This document shows, in pieces, positions 43,763 through 56,728 of a stretch of 64,000 nucleotides of DNA (position 1 is its first letter; every line of letters begins with the position of its first letter). The notes under the pieces are model-generated. The model did no database searches, had not been told where the DNA came from, and worked only from the letters and a program-made list of their open reading frames with translations. The position numbers were made by a program, and so were the translations under genes. This stretch comes from Prosapia bicincta (taxonomy: Eukaryota; Arthropoda; Insecta; Hemiptera; Cercopidae), in contig JBAIZL010000003.1 of assembly GCA_036971475.1 (NCBI GenBank), positions 82,834,595 to 82,898,594 of the forward strand, given 5' to 3'.

Positions 43763-46700
43763 AATCTACAAGATTGGAAACATTTTGCTTAAGGTTTGAC
43801 TGGTACTGTAAATACTAAAAGTTCTGAATGTTTATACTTTATAAAGAAGTAACATTTTGCCTAAGGTTTGACTGGTACAGTAAATACTAAAAGTTCTGAA
43901 TCTATATACTTTATAAAGAAGTAAAATCTACAAGATTGGATACATTTTGCCTGAGGTTTGACTGGTACAGTAAATACTGAAATTTCTGAATCTATATACT
44001 TTATAAAGAAGTAAAATCTAAACGATTGGAAACATTTTGCATAAGGTTTGACTGGTACAGTAAATACTAAATGTTCTGAATGAATATACCTTATAAAGAA
44101 GTAAAATCTACAAGATTGGAAACATTTTGCCTAATTGTTGACGGGTACAGTAAATACTAGAAGTTCTGAATGTATATACTTTATAAAGAAGTAAAATCTA
44201 CAAGATTGGAAACATTTTGCCTTAGGTTTGACTGGTACAGTAAATACTAAAATTTCTGAATGTATATACTTTATAAAGAAGTAATATCTACAAGATTGGA
44301 AAAATTTTGCCTAAGGATTGACTGGTACAGTAAATACTAAATTTCCAAATGTATATTCTTTATAAAGAAGTAAAATCTACAAGATTATATACATTTTGCC
44401 TAAGTTTTGACTGGTACAGTAAATACTAAAAGTTCTGAATGAATATACTTTATAAAGAAGTAAAATCTTTAAGGTTGGAAACATTTTGCCTAAGTTTTGA
44501 CTGGTACAGTAAATACTAAAATTTCTGAATGTATATACTTTATAAGGAAGCAATATCTACAAGATTGGAAACATTTTGCCTAAGGTTTGACTGGTACAAT
44601 AAATACTAAAAGTTCTGAATGTATATAATTTACAAAGAAGTAATATCTACAAGATTGGATACATTTTGCGTAAGGATTGACTGGTACAGTAAATACTAAA
44701 GTTTCTGAATGTATATACTTTATAAAGAAGTAAAATCTTCAAGATTGGAAACAATTTGCCTAAAGTTTGACGGTTACAGTAAATACTATAACGTCTGAAT
44801 GAATATACTTTATAAAGACATAAAATCTACAAGATTGGAAACATTTTGCTTAAGGTTTGACTCGTGCAGTAAATACTAAAGTGCCTGAATGTATATACTT
44901 TATAAAAAAGTAAAATCTTCCAGATTGGAAACAATTTGCCTAAGGTTTGACGGGTACAGTAAATACTAAAACTTCTGAATAAATATACTTTATAAAGACA
45001 TAAAATCTACAAGATTGGAAACATTTTGCCTAAGGTTTGACTTGTACAGTAAATATTAAAAGTTCCAAATGTATATTCTTTAAAAAGAAGTAAAATCTAC
45101 AAGATTGGAAACATTTTGCTTAAGGTTTGACTCGTGCAGTAAATACTAAAGTGCCTGAATGTATATACTTTATAAAAAAGTAAAATCTTCCAGATTGGAA
45201 ACAATTTGCCTAAGGTTTGACGGGTACAGTAAATACTAAAACTTCTGAATAAATATACTTTATAAAGACATAAAATATACAAGATTGGAAACATTTTGCC
45301 TAAGGTTTGACTTGTACAGTAAATATTAAAAGTTCCAAATGTATATTCTTTAAAAAGAAGTAAAATCTACAAGATTATAAACGTTTTGCCTAAGGTTTGA
45401 TTGTTACAGTAAATACTAAATGTTCTGAATGTATATACTTTATAAAGAAGTAAAATGTACAAGATTGGAAACATTTTGAATAAGATTTGACGGGTACAGT
45501 AAATACTAAAATTTCTGAATGTATGTACTTTATAAAGAAGTAAAATATACAAGATTGGAAACATTTTGAATAAGATTTGACTGGTACAGTAAATACTAAA
45601 AGTTCTGAATGTACTTACATTATAAGGAAGGAATATCCACATAATTGGAAACATTTTGCCTAAGGTTTGAGTGGTACAGTAAATACTAAATGTTCTGAAT
45701 GTATATACTTTATAAAGAAGTAAAATCTACAAGATTGGAAACATTTTGCCTAAGGTTTGACTGTTACAGTAAATACTAAAATTTCTGAATATATGTACTT
45801 TATAAAGAAGTAAAATGTACAAGATTGGAAACATTTTGAATAAGATTTGACTGGTACAGTAAATACTAAAAGTTCTGAATGTATTTACTTTATAAGGTAG
45901 GAATATCCACATAATTGGAAACATTTTGCCTAAGGTTTGCCTGGTACAGTAAATACTAAAGTGTCTGAATGTATATACTTTATAAAGTAGTAAAATCTTC
46001 AAGATTGGAAACAATGTACCTAAGGTTTGACGGTTACAGTAAATACTAAAACGTCTGAATGAATATACTTTATAAAGACATAAAATCTACAAGATTGGAA
46101 TCATTTTGCTTAAGGTTTGACTCGTGCAGTAAATACTAAAGTGCCTGAATGTATATACTTTATAAAAAAGTATAATCTTCCAGATTGGAAACAATCTGCC
46201 TAAGGTTTGACGGGTACAGTAAATACTAAAACTTCTGAATGAATATACTTTATAAAGACATAAAATCTACAAGATTGGAAACATTTTGCCTAAGGTTTGA
46301 CTGGTACAGTAAATATTAAAAGTTCCAAATGTATATTCTTTAAAAAGAAGTAAAATCTACAAGATTATAAACGTTTTGCCTAAGGTTTAACTGGTACAGT
46401 AAATACTAAATGTTCTGAATGTATATACTTTATAAAGAAGTAAAATCTACAAGATTGGAAACATTTTGCCTAAGGTTTGATTGTTACAGTAAATACTAAA
46501 ATTTCTGAATGTATGTACTTTATAAAGAAGTAAAATGTACAAGATTGGAAACATTTTGAATAAGATTTGCGTGGTACAGTAAATACTAAAGTGTCTGAAT
46601 GTATATACTTTATAAAGAAGTAAAATCTTCAAGATTGGAATCAATTTACCTAAGGTTTGAAGGTTACAGTAAATACTAAAACGTCTGAATGAATATACTT

Positions 46701-49700
46701 TATAAAGACATAAAATCTACAAGATTGGAAACATTTTGCTTAAGGTTTGACTTGTACAGTAAATACTAAAGTGCCTGAATGTATATACTTTATAAAAAAG
46801 TATAATCTTCCAGATTGGAAACAATCTGCCTAAGGTTTGACGGGTACAGTAAATACTAAAACTTCTGAATGAATATACTTTATAAAGACATAAAATCTAC
46901 AAGATTGGAAACATTTTGCCTAAGGTTTGACTGGTACAGTAGATATTAAAAGTTCCAAATGTATATTCTTTAAAAAGAAGTAAAATCTACAAGATTATAA
47001 ACGTTTTGCCTAAGGTTTAACTGGTACAGTAAATACTAAAAGTTCTGAATGTACTTACATTATAAGGAAGGAATATCCACATAATTGGAAACATTTTGCC
47101 TAAGGTTTGAGTGGTACAGTAAATACTAAATGTTCTGAATGTATATACTTTATAAAGAAGTAAAATCTACAAGATTGGAAACATTTTGCCTAAGGTTTGA
47201 CTGTTACAGTAAATACTAAAATTTCTGAATGTATGTACTTTATAAAGAAGTAAAATGTACAAGATTGGAAACATTTTGAATAAGATTTGACTGGTACAGT
47301 AAATACTAAAAGTTCTGAATGTATTTACTTTATAAGGTAGGAATATCCACATAATTGGAAACATTTTGCCTAAGGTTTGCCTGGTACAGTAAATACTAAA
47401 GTGTCTGAATGTATATACTTTATAAAGTAGTAAAATCTTCAAGATTGGAAACAATGTACCTAAGGTTTGACGGTTACAGTAAATACTAAAACGTCTGAAT
47501 GAATATACTTTATAAAGACATAAAATCTACAAGATTGGAAACATTTTGCTTAAGGTTTGACTCGTGCAGTAAATACTAAAGTGCCTGAATGTATATACTT
47601 TATAAAAAAGTATAATCTTCCAGATTGGAAACAATCTGCCTAAGGTTTGACGGGTACAGTAAATACTAAAACTTCTGAATGAATATACTTTATAAAGACA
47701 TAAAATCTACAAGATTGGAAACATTTTGCCTAAGGTTTGACTGGTACAGTAAATATTAAAAGTTCCAAATGTATATTCTTTAAAAAGAAGTAAAATCTAC
47801 AAGATTATAAACGTTTTGCCTAAGGTTTAACTGGTACAGTAAATACTAAATGTTCTGAATGTATATACTTTATAAAGAAGTAAAATCTACAAGATTGGAA
47901 ACATTTTGCCTAAGGTTTGATTGTTACAGTAAATACTAAAATTTCTGAATGTATGTACTTTATAAAGAAGTAAAATGTACAAGATTGGAAACATTTTGAA
48001 TAAGATTTGCGTGGTACAGTAAATACTAAAGTGTCTGAATGTATATACTTTATAAAGAAGTAAAATCTTCAAGATTGGAATCAATTTACCTAAGGTTTGA
48101 AGGTTACAGTAAATACTAAAACGTCTGAATGAATATACTTTATAAAGACATAAAATCTACAAGATTGGAAACATTTTGCTTAAGGTTTGACTCGTGCAGT
48201 AAATACTAAAGTGCCTGAATGTATATACTTTATAAAAAAGTATAATCTTCCAGATTGGAAACAATCTGCCTAAGGTTTGACGGGTACAGTAAATACTAAA
48301 ACTTCTGAATGAATATACTTTATAAAGACATAAAATCTACAAGATTGGAAACATTTTGCCTAAGGTTTGACTGGTACAGTAAATATTAAAAGTTCCAAAT
48401 GTATATTCTTTAAAAAGAAGTAAAATCTACAAGATTATAAACGTTTTGCCTAAGGTTTAACTGGTACAGTAAATACTAAATGTTCTGAATGTATATACTT
48501 TATAAAGAAGTAAAATCTACAAGATTGGAAACATTTTGCCTAAGGTTTGATTGTTACAGTAAATACTAAAATTTCTGAATGTATGTACTTTATAAAGAAG
48601 TAAAATGTACAAGATTGGAAACATTTTGAATAAGATTTGCGTGGTACAGTAAATACTAAAGTGTCTGAATGTATATACTTTATAAAGAAGTAAAATCTTC
48701 AAGATTGGAATCAATTTACCTAAGGTTTGAAGGTTACAGTAAATACTAAAACGTCTGAATGAATATACTTTATAAAGACATAAAATCTACAAGATTGGAA
48801 ACATTTTGCCTAAGGTTTGATTGGTACAGTAAATATTAAAAGTACCAAATGTATATTCTTTAAAAAGAAGTAAAATCTACAAGATTATAAACGTTTTGCC
48901 TAAGGTTTAACTGGTACAGTAAATACTAAATGTTCTGAATGTATATACTTTATATAGAAGTAAAATCTACAAGATTGGAAACATTTTGCCTAAGGTTTGA
49001 TTGTTACAGTAAATACTAAAATTTCTGAATGTATGTACTTTATAAAAAAGTAAAATCTACAAAATTGGAAACATTTTGAATAAGATTTGACGGGTACAGT
49101 AAATACTAAAATTTCTGAATTTATGTACTTTATAAAGAAGTAAAATATACAAGATTGGAAACATTTTGAATAAGATTTGACTGGTACAGTAAATACTAAA
49201 AGTTCTGAATGTATTTACATTATAAGGAAGGAATATCCACATAATTGGAAACATTTTGCCTAAGGTTTGACTGGTACAGTAAATACTAAATGTTCTGAAT
49301 GTATATACTTTATAAAGAAGTAAAATCTACAAGATTGGAAACATTTTGCCTAAGGTTTGACTGTTACAGTAAATACTAAAATTTCTGAATATATGTACTT
49401 TATAAAGAAGTAAAATGTACAAGATTGGAAACATTTTGAATAAGATTTGCCTGGTACAGTAAATACTAAAGTGTCTGAATGTATTTACATTATACGGAAG
49501 GAATATCCACATAATTGGAAACATTTTGCCTAAGGTTTGACTGGTACAGTAAATACTAAAAGTTTTGAATGTAAATACTTTATAAAGAAGTAAAACTACA
49601 AGATTGGAAACATTTTGCCTAAGGTTTGACTGTTACAGTAAATACTAAAATTTTTGAATGTATGTACTTTATAAAGGAGTAAAATGTACAAGATTGGAAA

Positions 49701-52700
49701 CATTTTGAATAAGATTTGACTGGTACAGTAAATACTAAAAGTTCTGAATGTATTTACATTATAAGGAAGGAATATCCACATAATTGGAAAAATTTTGCCT
49801 AAGGTTTGACTGGTAGAGTAAATACTAAATGTTCTGAATGTATATACTTTATAAAGAAGTAATATCTACAAGATTGGAAACATTTTGCTTAAGGTTTGGC
49901 AGGTACAGTAAATACTAAAATTTCTGGATGTATATACTTTATAAAGAAGTAAAATCTACAAGATTGGAAAAATTTTGCCTAAGGTTTGACTGGTAGAGTA
50001 AATACTAAATGTTCTGAATGTATATACTTTATAAAGAAGTAAAATCTACAAGATTGGAAAAATTTTGCCTAAGGTTTGACTGGTAGAGTAAATACTAATA
50101 GTTCTGAATGTATATACTTTATAAAGAAGTAAAATCTACAAGATTGGAAAAATTTTGCCTAAGGTTTGACTGGTAGAGTAAATACTAAATGTTCTGAATG
50201 TATATACTTTATAAAGAAGTAATATCTACAAGATTGGAAACATTTTGCTTAAGGTTTGGCAGGTACAGTAAATACTAAAATTTCTGGATGTATATAATTT
50301 ATAAAGAAGTGAAATCTACAAGATTGGAAACATTTTGCCTAAGGTTGACTGGTACAGTAAATACTAAAAGTTCTGAATGTATATACTTTATATAGAAGTA
50401 AAATCTACAAGATTGGAAACATTTTGCCTAAGGTTTGACTGGTACAGTAAATACTAAAAGTTCTGAATGTATATATTTTATAAAGGAGTAATATCTACAA
50501 GGTTGGAAACATTTTGCTTAAGGTTTGGCTGGTACAGTAAATACTAATAGTTCTGAATGTATATACTTTATAAAGAAGTAAAATCTACAAGATTGGAAAA
50601 ATTTTGCCTAAGGTTTGACTGGTAGAGTAAATACTAAATGTTCTGAATGTATATACTTTATAAAGAAGTAATATCTACAAGATTGGAAACAATTTGCTTA
50701 AGGTTTGGCTGGTACAGTAAATACTAAAAGTTTTGAATGTATATACTTTATATAGAATTAAAATCTACGAGATCGGTAACATTTTGCCTAAGGTTTGACT
50801 GGTACAGTAAATAATAAAAGTTGCATATGTATATATTTATAAAGAAGTAAAATCTACAAGATTGGAAACATTCTACATAAGGTTTGAATGGTACAGTAAA
50901 TACTAAAAGTTCTGGTTGTATATACTTTATACAGAAGTAAAACCTACAAGATTGGAAACATTTTGTCTAAGGTTTTAATAGTACAGTAAATACTAAAAGT
51001 TCCATATGAATATATTTATAAAGAAGTAAAATCTACAAGATTGGAATCATTCTACCTAAGGTTTGACTGGTACAGTAAATACTAAAAGTTCTGAATGAAT
51101 ATGCTTTATAAAGAAGTAATATCTACAAGATTGGAAACATTTTGCTTAAGATTTGGCTGGTACAGTAAATACTAAAAGTTCTGAATGTGTATACTTTATA
51201 AAGAAGTAAAATCTACAAGATTATAAACATTTTGCCTAAGGTTTGACTGGTACAGTAAATACTAAAATTTCTGGATGTATATAATTTATAAAGAAGTGAA
51301 ATCTACAAGATTGGAAACATTTTGCCTAAGGTTTGACTGGTACAGTAAATACTAAAAGTTCTAAATGTATATACTTTATAAAGAAGTAATATCTACAAGG
51401 TTGGAAACATTTTGCTTAAGGTTTGGCTGGTACAGTAAATACTAAAAGTTCTGAATGTATATACTTTATAAAGAAGTAAAATCTACAAGAATGGAAAAAT
51501 TTTGCCTAAGGTTTGACTGGTAGAGTAAATACTAAAAGTTCTGAATGTATATACGTTATAAAGAAGTAATATCTACAAGGTTGGAAACATTTTGCTTAAG
51601 GTTTGGCTGGTACAGTAAATACTAAAAGTTCTGAATGTATATACTTTATAAAGAAGTAAAATCTACAAGATTGGAAAAATTTTGCCTAAGGTTTGACTGG
51701 TAGAGTAAATACTAAAAGTTCTGGTTGTATATAATTTATAAAGAAGTAAAATCTGCACGATTGGTAAAATTTTGCCTAAGGTTGGACTGGTACAGTAAAT
51801 ACTAAAAGTTCTGATTGTATATACTTTATAAAGAAGTAAAACCTACAAGATTGGAAACATTTTGCCTAAGGTTTGACTGGTACAGTAAATACTAAAGTTT
51901 CTGAATGTATATATAGTTTATAGGGAAGTAATATCTACAAGATCAGAAACATTTTGCCTATGGTTTGACTGGTGCAGTAAATACTACAAGTTCCATATGT
52001 ATATATTTATAAAGCAGTAAAATCTACAAGATTGGAAACATTCTACATAAGGTTTGACTGGTACAGTAAATACTAAAATTTCTGGATGTATATAATTTAT
52101 AAAGAAGTGAAATCTACAAGATTGGAAACATTTTGCCTAAGGTTTGACTGGTACAGTAATTACTAAAAGTTCTGAATGTATACACTTTATAAAGAAGTAA
52201 AATCTAAATGATTGGAAACATTTTGCCTAAGGTTTGACTGGTACAGTAAATACTAAAAGTTCTGAATGTATATACTTTATATAGAAGTAAAATCTACAAG
52301 ATTGGAAATATTTTGCCTAAGGTTTGACTGGTACAGTAATTACTAAAAGTTCTGAATGTATACACTTTATAAAGAAGTAAAATCTACAAGATTATAAACA
52401 TTTTGCCTAAGGTTTGACTGGTACAGTAAATACTAAAAGTTCTGAATGTATATACTTTATAAAGAAGTAAAATCTAAATGATTGGAAACATTTTGCCTAA
52501 GGTTTGACTGGTACAGTAATTACTAAAAGTTCTGAATGTATACACTTTATAAAGAAGTAAAATCTAAATGATTGGAAACATTTTGCCTAAGGTTTGACTG
52601 GTACAGTAAATACTAAAAGTTCTGAATGTATATACTTTATATAGAAGTAAAATCTACAAGATTGGAAATATTTTGCCTAAGGTTTGACTGGTACAGTAAT

Positions 52701-55700
52701 TACTAAAAGTTCTGAATGTATACACTTTATAAAGAAGTAAAATCTACAAGATTATAAACATTTTGCCTAAGGTTTGACTGGTACAGTAAATACTAAAATT
52801 TCTGGATGTATATAATTTATAAAGAAGTGAAATCTACAAGATTGGAAAAATTTTGCCTAAGGTTGACTGGTACAGTAAATACTAAAAGTTCTGAATGTAT
52901 ATACTTTATATAGAAGTAAAATCTACAAGATTGGAAACATTTTGCCTAAGGTTTGACTGGTACAGTAAATACTAAAAGTTCTAAATGTATATACTTTATA
53001 AAGAAGTAATATCTACAAGGTTGGAAACATTTTGCTTAAGGTTTGGCTGGTACAGTAAATACTAAAAGTTCTGAATGTATATACTTTATAAAGAAGTAAA
53101 ATCTACAAGAATGGAAAAATTTTGCCTAAGGTTTGACTGGTAGAGTAAATACTAAAAGTTCTGAATGTATATACTTTATAAAGAAGTAATATCTACAAGG
53201 TTGGAAACATTTTGCTTAAGGTTTGGCTGGTACAGTAAATACTAAAAGTTCTGAATGTATATAATTTATACAGTAGTTGAATCTACAAGTTTATAAACAT
53301 TTTGCCTAAGGTTTGACTGGTACAGTAAATACTAAAAGTTCTGGTTGTATATACTTTATATAGAAGTAAAATCTACAAGATTGGAAACATTTTGCCTAAG
53401 GTTTGACTGGTACAGTAAATACTAAAAGTTCTAAATGTATATACTTTATAAAGAAGTAATATCTACAAGGTTGGAAACATTTTGCTTAAGGTTTGGCTGG
53501 TACAGTAAATACTAAAAGTTCTGAATGTATATACTTTATAAAGAAGTAAAATCTACAAGAATGAAAAAATTTTGCCTTAGGTTTGACTGGTAGAGTAAAT
53601 ACTAAAAGTTCTGAATGTATATACTTTATAAAGAAGTAAAACCTACAAGATTGGAAACATTTTGTCTAAGGTTTTACTAGTACAGTAAATACTAAAAGTT
53701 CCATATGTATATATTTATAACGAAGTAAAATCTACAAGATTGGAATCATTCTACCTAAGGTTTGACTGGTACAGTAAATACTAAAAGTTCTGAATGAATA
53801 TGCTTTATAAAGAAGGAATATCTACAAGATTGGAAACATTTTGCTTAAGGTTTGGCTGGTACAGTAAATACTAAAAGTTCTGAATGTGTATACTTTATAA
53901 AGAAGTAAAATCTACAAGATTATAAACATTTTGCCTAAGGTTTGACTGGTAGAGTAAATACTAAAAGTTCTGAATATATATACTTTATAAAGAAGTAAAA
54001 TCTACAAGAATGGAAAAATTTTGCCTAAGGTTTGACTGGTACAGTAAATACTAAAATTTCTGAATATATATACTTTATAAAGAAGTAAAATCTACAAGAA
54101 TGGAAACATTTTGCCTAAGGTTTGACTGGTAGAGTAAATACTAAAAGTTCTGAATATATATACTTTATAAAGAAGTAAAATCTACAAGATTATAAACATT
54201 TTGCCTAAGGTTTGACTGGTAGAGTAAATACTAAAAGTTCTGAATATATATACTTTATAAAGAAGTAAAATCTACAAGATTATAAACATTTTGCCTAAGG
54301 TTTGACTGGTAGAGTAAATACTAAAAGTTCTGAATATATATACTTTATAAAGAAGTAAAATCTACAAGAATGGAAACATTTTGCCTAAGGTTTGACTGGT
54401 AGAGTAAATACTAAAATTTCTGAATATATATACTTTATAAAGAAGTAAAATCTACAAGATTATAAACATTTTGCCTAAGGTTTGACTGGTAGAGTAAATA
54501 CTAAAAGTTCTGAATATATATACTTTATAAAGAAGTAAAATCTACAAGAATGGAAACATTTTGCCTAAGGTTTGACTGGTAGAGTAAATACTAAAAGTTC
54601 TGAATGTATATACTTTATAAAGAAGTAATATCTACAAGGTTGGAAACATTTTGCTTAAGGTTTGGCTGGTACAGTAAATACTAAAAGTTCTGAATGTATA
54701 TAATTTATACAGTAGTTGAATCTACAAGTTTATAAACATTTTGCCTAAGGTTTGACTGGTACAGTAAATACTAAAAGTTCTGGTTGTATATACTTTATAT
54801 AGAAGTAAAATCTACAAGATTGGAAACATTTTGCCTAAGGTTTGACTGGTACAGTAAATACTAAAAGTTCTAAATGTATATACTTTATAAAGAAGTAATA
54901 TCTACAAGGTTGGAAACATTTTGCTTAAGGTTTGGCTGGTACAGTAAATACTAAAAGTTCTGAATGTATATACTTTATAAAGAAGTAAAATCTACAAGAA
55001 TGAAAAAATTTTGCCTAAGGTTTGACTGGTAGAGTAAATACTAAAAGTTCTGAATGTATATACTTTATAAAGAAGTAAAACCTACAAGATTGGAAACATT
55101 TTGTCTAAGGTTTTACTAGTACAGTAAATACTAAAAGTTCCATATGTATATATTTATAAAGAAGTAAAATCTACAAGATTGGAATCATTCTACCTAAGGT
55201 TTGACTGGTACAGTAAATACTAAAAGTTCTGAATGAATATGCTTTATAAAGAAGTAATATCTACAAGGTTGGAAACATTTTGCTTAAGGTTTGGCTGGTA
55301 CAGTAAATACTAAAAGTTCTGAATGTATATACTTTATAAAGAAGTAAAATCTACAAGAATGAAAAAATTTTGCCTAAGGTTTGACTGGTAGAGTAAATAC
55401 TAAAAGTTCTGAATGTATATACTTTATAAAGAAGTAAAACCTACAAGATTGGAAACATTTTGTCTAAGGTTTTACTAGTACAGTAAATACTAAAAGTTCC
55501 ATATGTATATATTTATAAAGAAGTAAAATCTACAAGAATGAAAAAATTTTGCCTAAGGTTTGACTGGTAGAGTAAATACTAAAAGTTCTAAATGTATATA
55601 CTTTATAAAGAAGTAATATCTACAAGGTTGGAAACATTTTGCTTAAGGTTTGGCTGGTACAGTAAATACTAAAAGTTCTGAATGTATATACTTTATAAAG

Positions 55701-56256
55701 AAGTAAAATCTACAAGAATGAAAAAATTTTGCCTAAGGTTTGACTGGTAGAGTAAATACTAAAAGTTCTGAATGTATATACTTTATAAAGAAGTAAAACC
55801 TACAAGATTGGAAACATTTTGTCTAAGGTTTTACTAGTACAGTAAATACTAAAAGTTCCATATGTATATATTTATAAAGAAGTAAAATCTACAAGATTGG
55901 AATCATTCTACCTAAGGTTTGACTGGTACAGTAAATACTAAAAGTTCTGAATGAATATGCTTTATAAAGAAGTAATATCTACAAGGTTGGAAACATTTTG
56001 CTTAAGGTTTGGCTGGTACAGTAAATACTAAAAGTTCTGAATGTATATACTTTATAAAGAAGTAAAATCTACAAGAATGAAAAAATTTTGCCTAAGGTTT
56101 GACTGGTAGAGTAAATACTAAAAGTTCTGAATGTATATACTTTATAAAGAAGTAAAACCTACAAGATTGGAAACATTTTGTCTAAGGTTTTACTAGTACA
56201 GTAAATACTAAAAGTTCCATATGTATATATTTATAAAGAAGTAAAATCTACAAGAT
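43763..56256. repeat. 90-bp satellite array, main block, with higher-order repeats
   Basis: About 138 tandem units with the consensus segments CAAGATTGGAAACATTTTGC, CTAAGGTTTGACTGGTACAG, TAAATACTAAAAGTTCTGAA and TGTATATACTTTATAAAGAA. Blocks repeat at longer distances: 45601-47040 reappears at 47041-48480 (1,440 bp, 16 units), and 47851-48480 reappears in part from 48481 (630 bp, 7 units). A 270-bp step occurs at 44821/45091. The left part is more diverse, and 54000-54600 has almost identical simple units. Because 90 is divisible by 3, minus-strand frames of 61-95 codons open repeatedly; these are artefacts. The array lies in the intron after exon 4. Confidence 0.97.
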
Positions 56257-56498
56257 CTGCAAAATTTTTTATAGTCAAATCAAATTGTAAATTAATGAAT
56301 GCAGATAAAGGACCTATTCCTTACTCACCATTATATACTTTACTTAAATAGCTTTCTTCAAATTACGATGTTTTAATCTAATTACTTTTAGTTTTTTAAT
56401 TGTTATTGTTGTAGTTTTTATTACATATGTATTATTATAATGTAATTTTTGACATAACCTATTTGGTTCCTGATGGCCGATTGTTATTTGTCGGTCGA

Positions 56499-56567
56499 GG
56501 GCGGAGAGGGGGCGGAGCTTACCTAACGCCTATATATAGCGACCGCGGAGAACGATTGGTATCATTC
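56499..56567 (+). promoter_or_regulatory. Promoter-like cluster: GC boxes, TATA box, possible initiator
   Basis: Two GGGCGG motifs lie 5-6 bp apart, with TATATATAG 16 bp downstream and ATCATTC about 30 bp after the TATA start. The spacing from TATA to initiator fits RNA polymerase II core promoters of animals. It lies inside a repeat and upstream of the ribozyme-like motif, so it could drive the element transcript. Function is inferred from motifs only. Confidence 0.5.
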
Positions 56568-56608
56568 TAGTTTGTAACTTCTTGTGTGCTAGATTGTGTT
56601 TTGTAACA

Positions 56609-56657
56609 AGACCCTCTGATGATGATGACATGGTCATCGAAATGTACATAAGGGTTT
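56609..56657 (+). ncRNA. Hammerhead ribozyme candidate, type I (family A)
   Basis: Stem I pairs AGACCCT (56609-56615) with AGGGTTT (56651-56657), seven pairs including one G-U. The core is CTGATGA (56616-56622). One extra T (56623) precedes stem II GATGAC-ATG-GTCATC, a perfect 6-bp stem, then GAAA (56639-56642). Stem III is the self-complementary TGTACA (56643-56648), followed by UA at the predicted cleavage site (56649-56650). All invariant core positions are present. The single extra base before stem II is the only departure from the textbook core. Cleavage has not been tested. Confidence 0.7.
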
Positions 56658-56728
56658 AATCTTAAGTAACTTGTCTTATTTGTTATTTTTGATTATTTTT
56701 GTGGTATTGGGGTTCTTTTCAATATTTT

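Larger units (their letters stand above)
56257..56728 (+). mobile_element. 472-bp insert in the satellite with promoter-like region and hammerhead-like motif
   Basis: It separates a satellite unit between CAAGAT and ATTTTGCC (about 7 bp of the unit missing). The middle is GC-rich in an AT-rich region: two GGGCGG boxes (56499-56504 and 56510-56515), TATATATAG (56531-56539), a possible initiator ATCATTC (56561-56567), then the hammerhead-like motif (56609-56657). The 3' end GGGGTTCTTTTCAATATTTT recurs at 32380-32400 and, inverted, at the window end. It may be a solo terminal repeat of a Penelope-like element or a retrozyme-like element. No protein is encoded. Confidence 0.8.

Noticed and set aside
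44821..49781. Repeated minus-strand open frames of 61-95 codons in the satellite
   Set aside because: They exist because the unit is 90 bp, a multiple of three, with no stop in one frame. The peptides are just translated repeats and lack any domain or start context.
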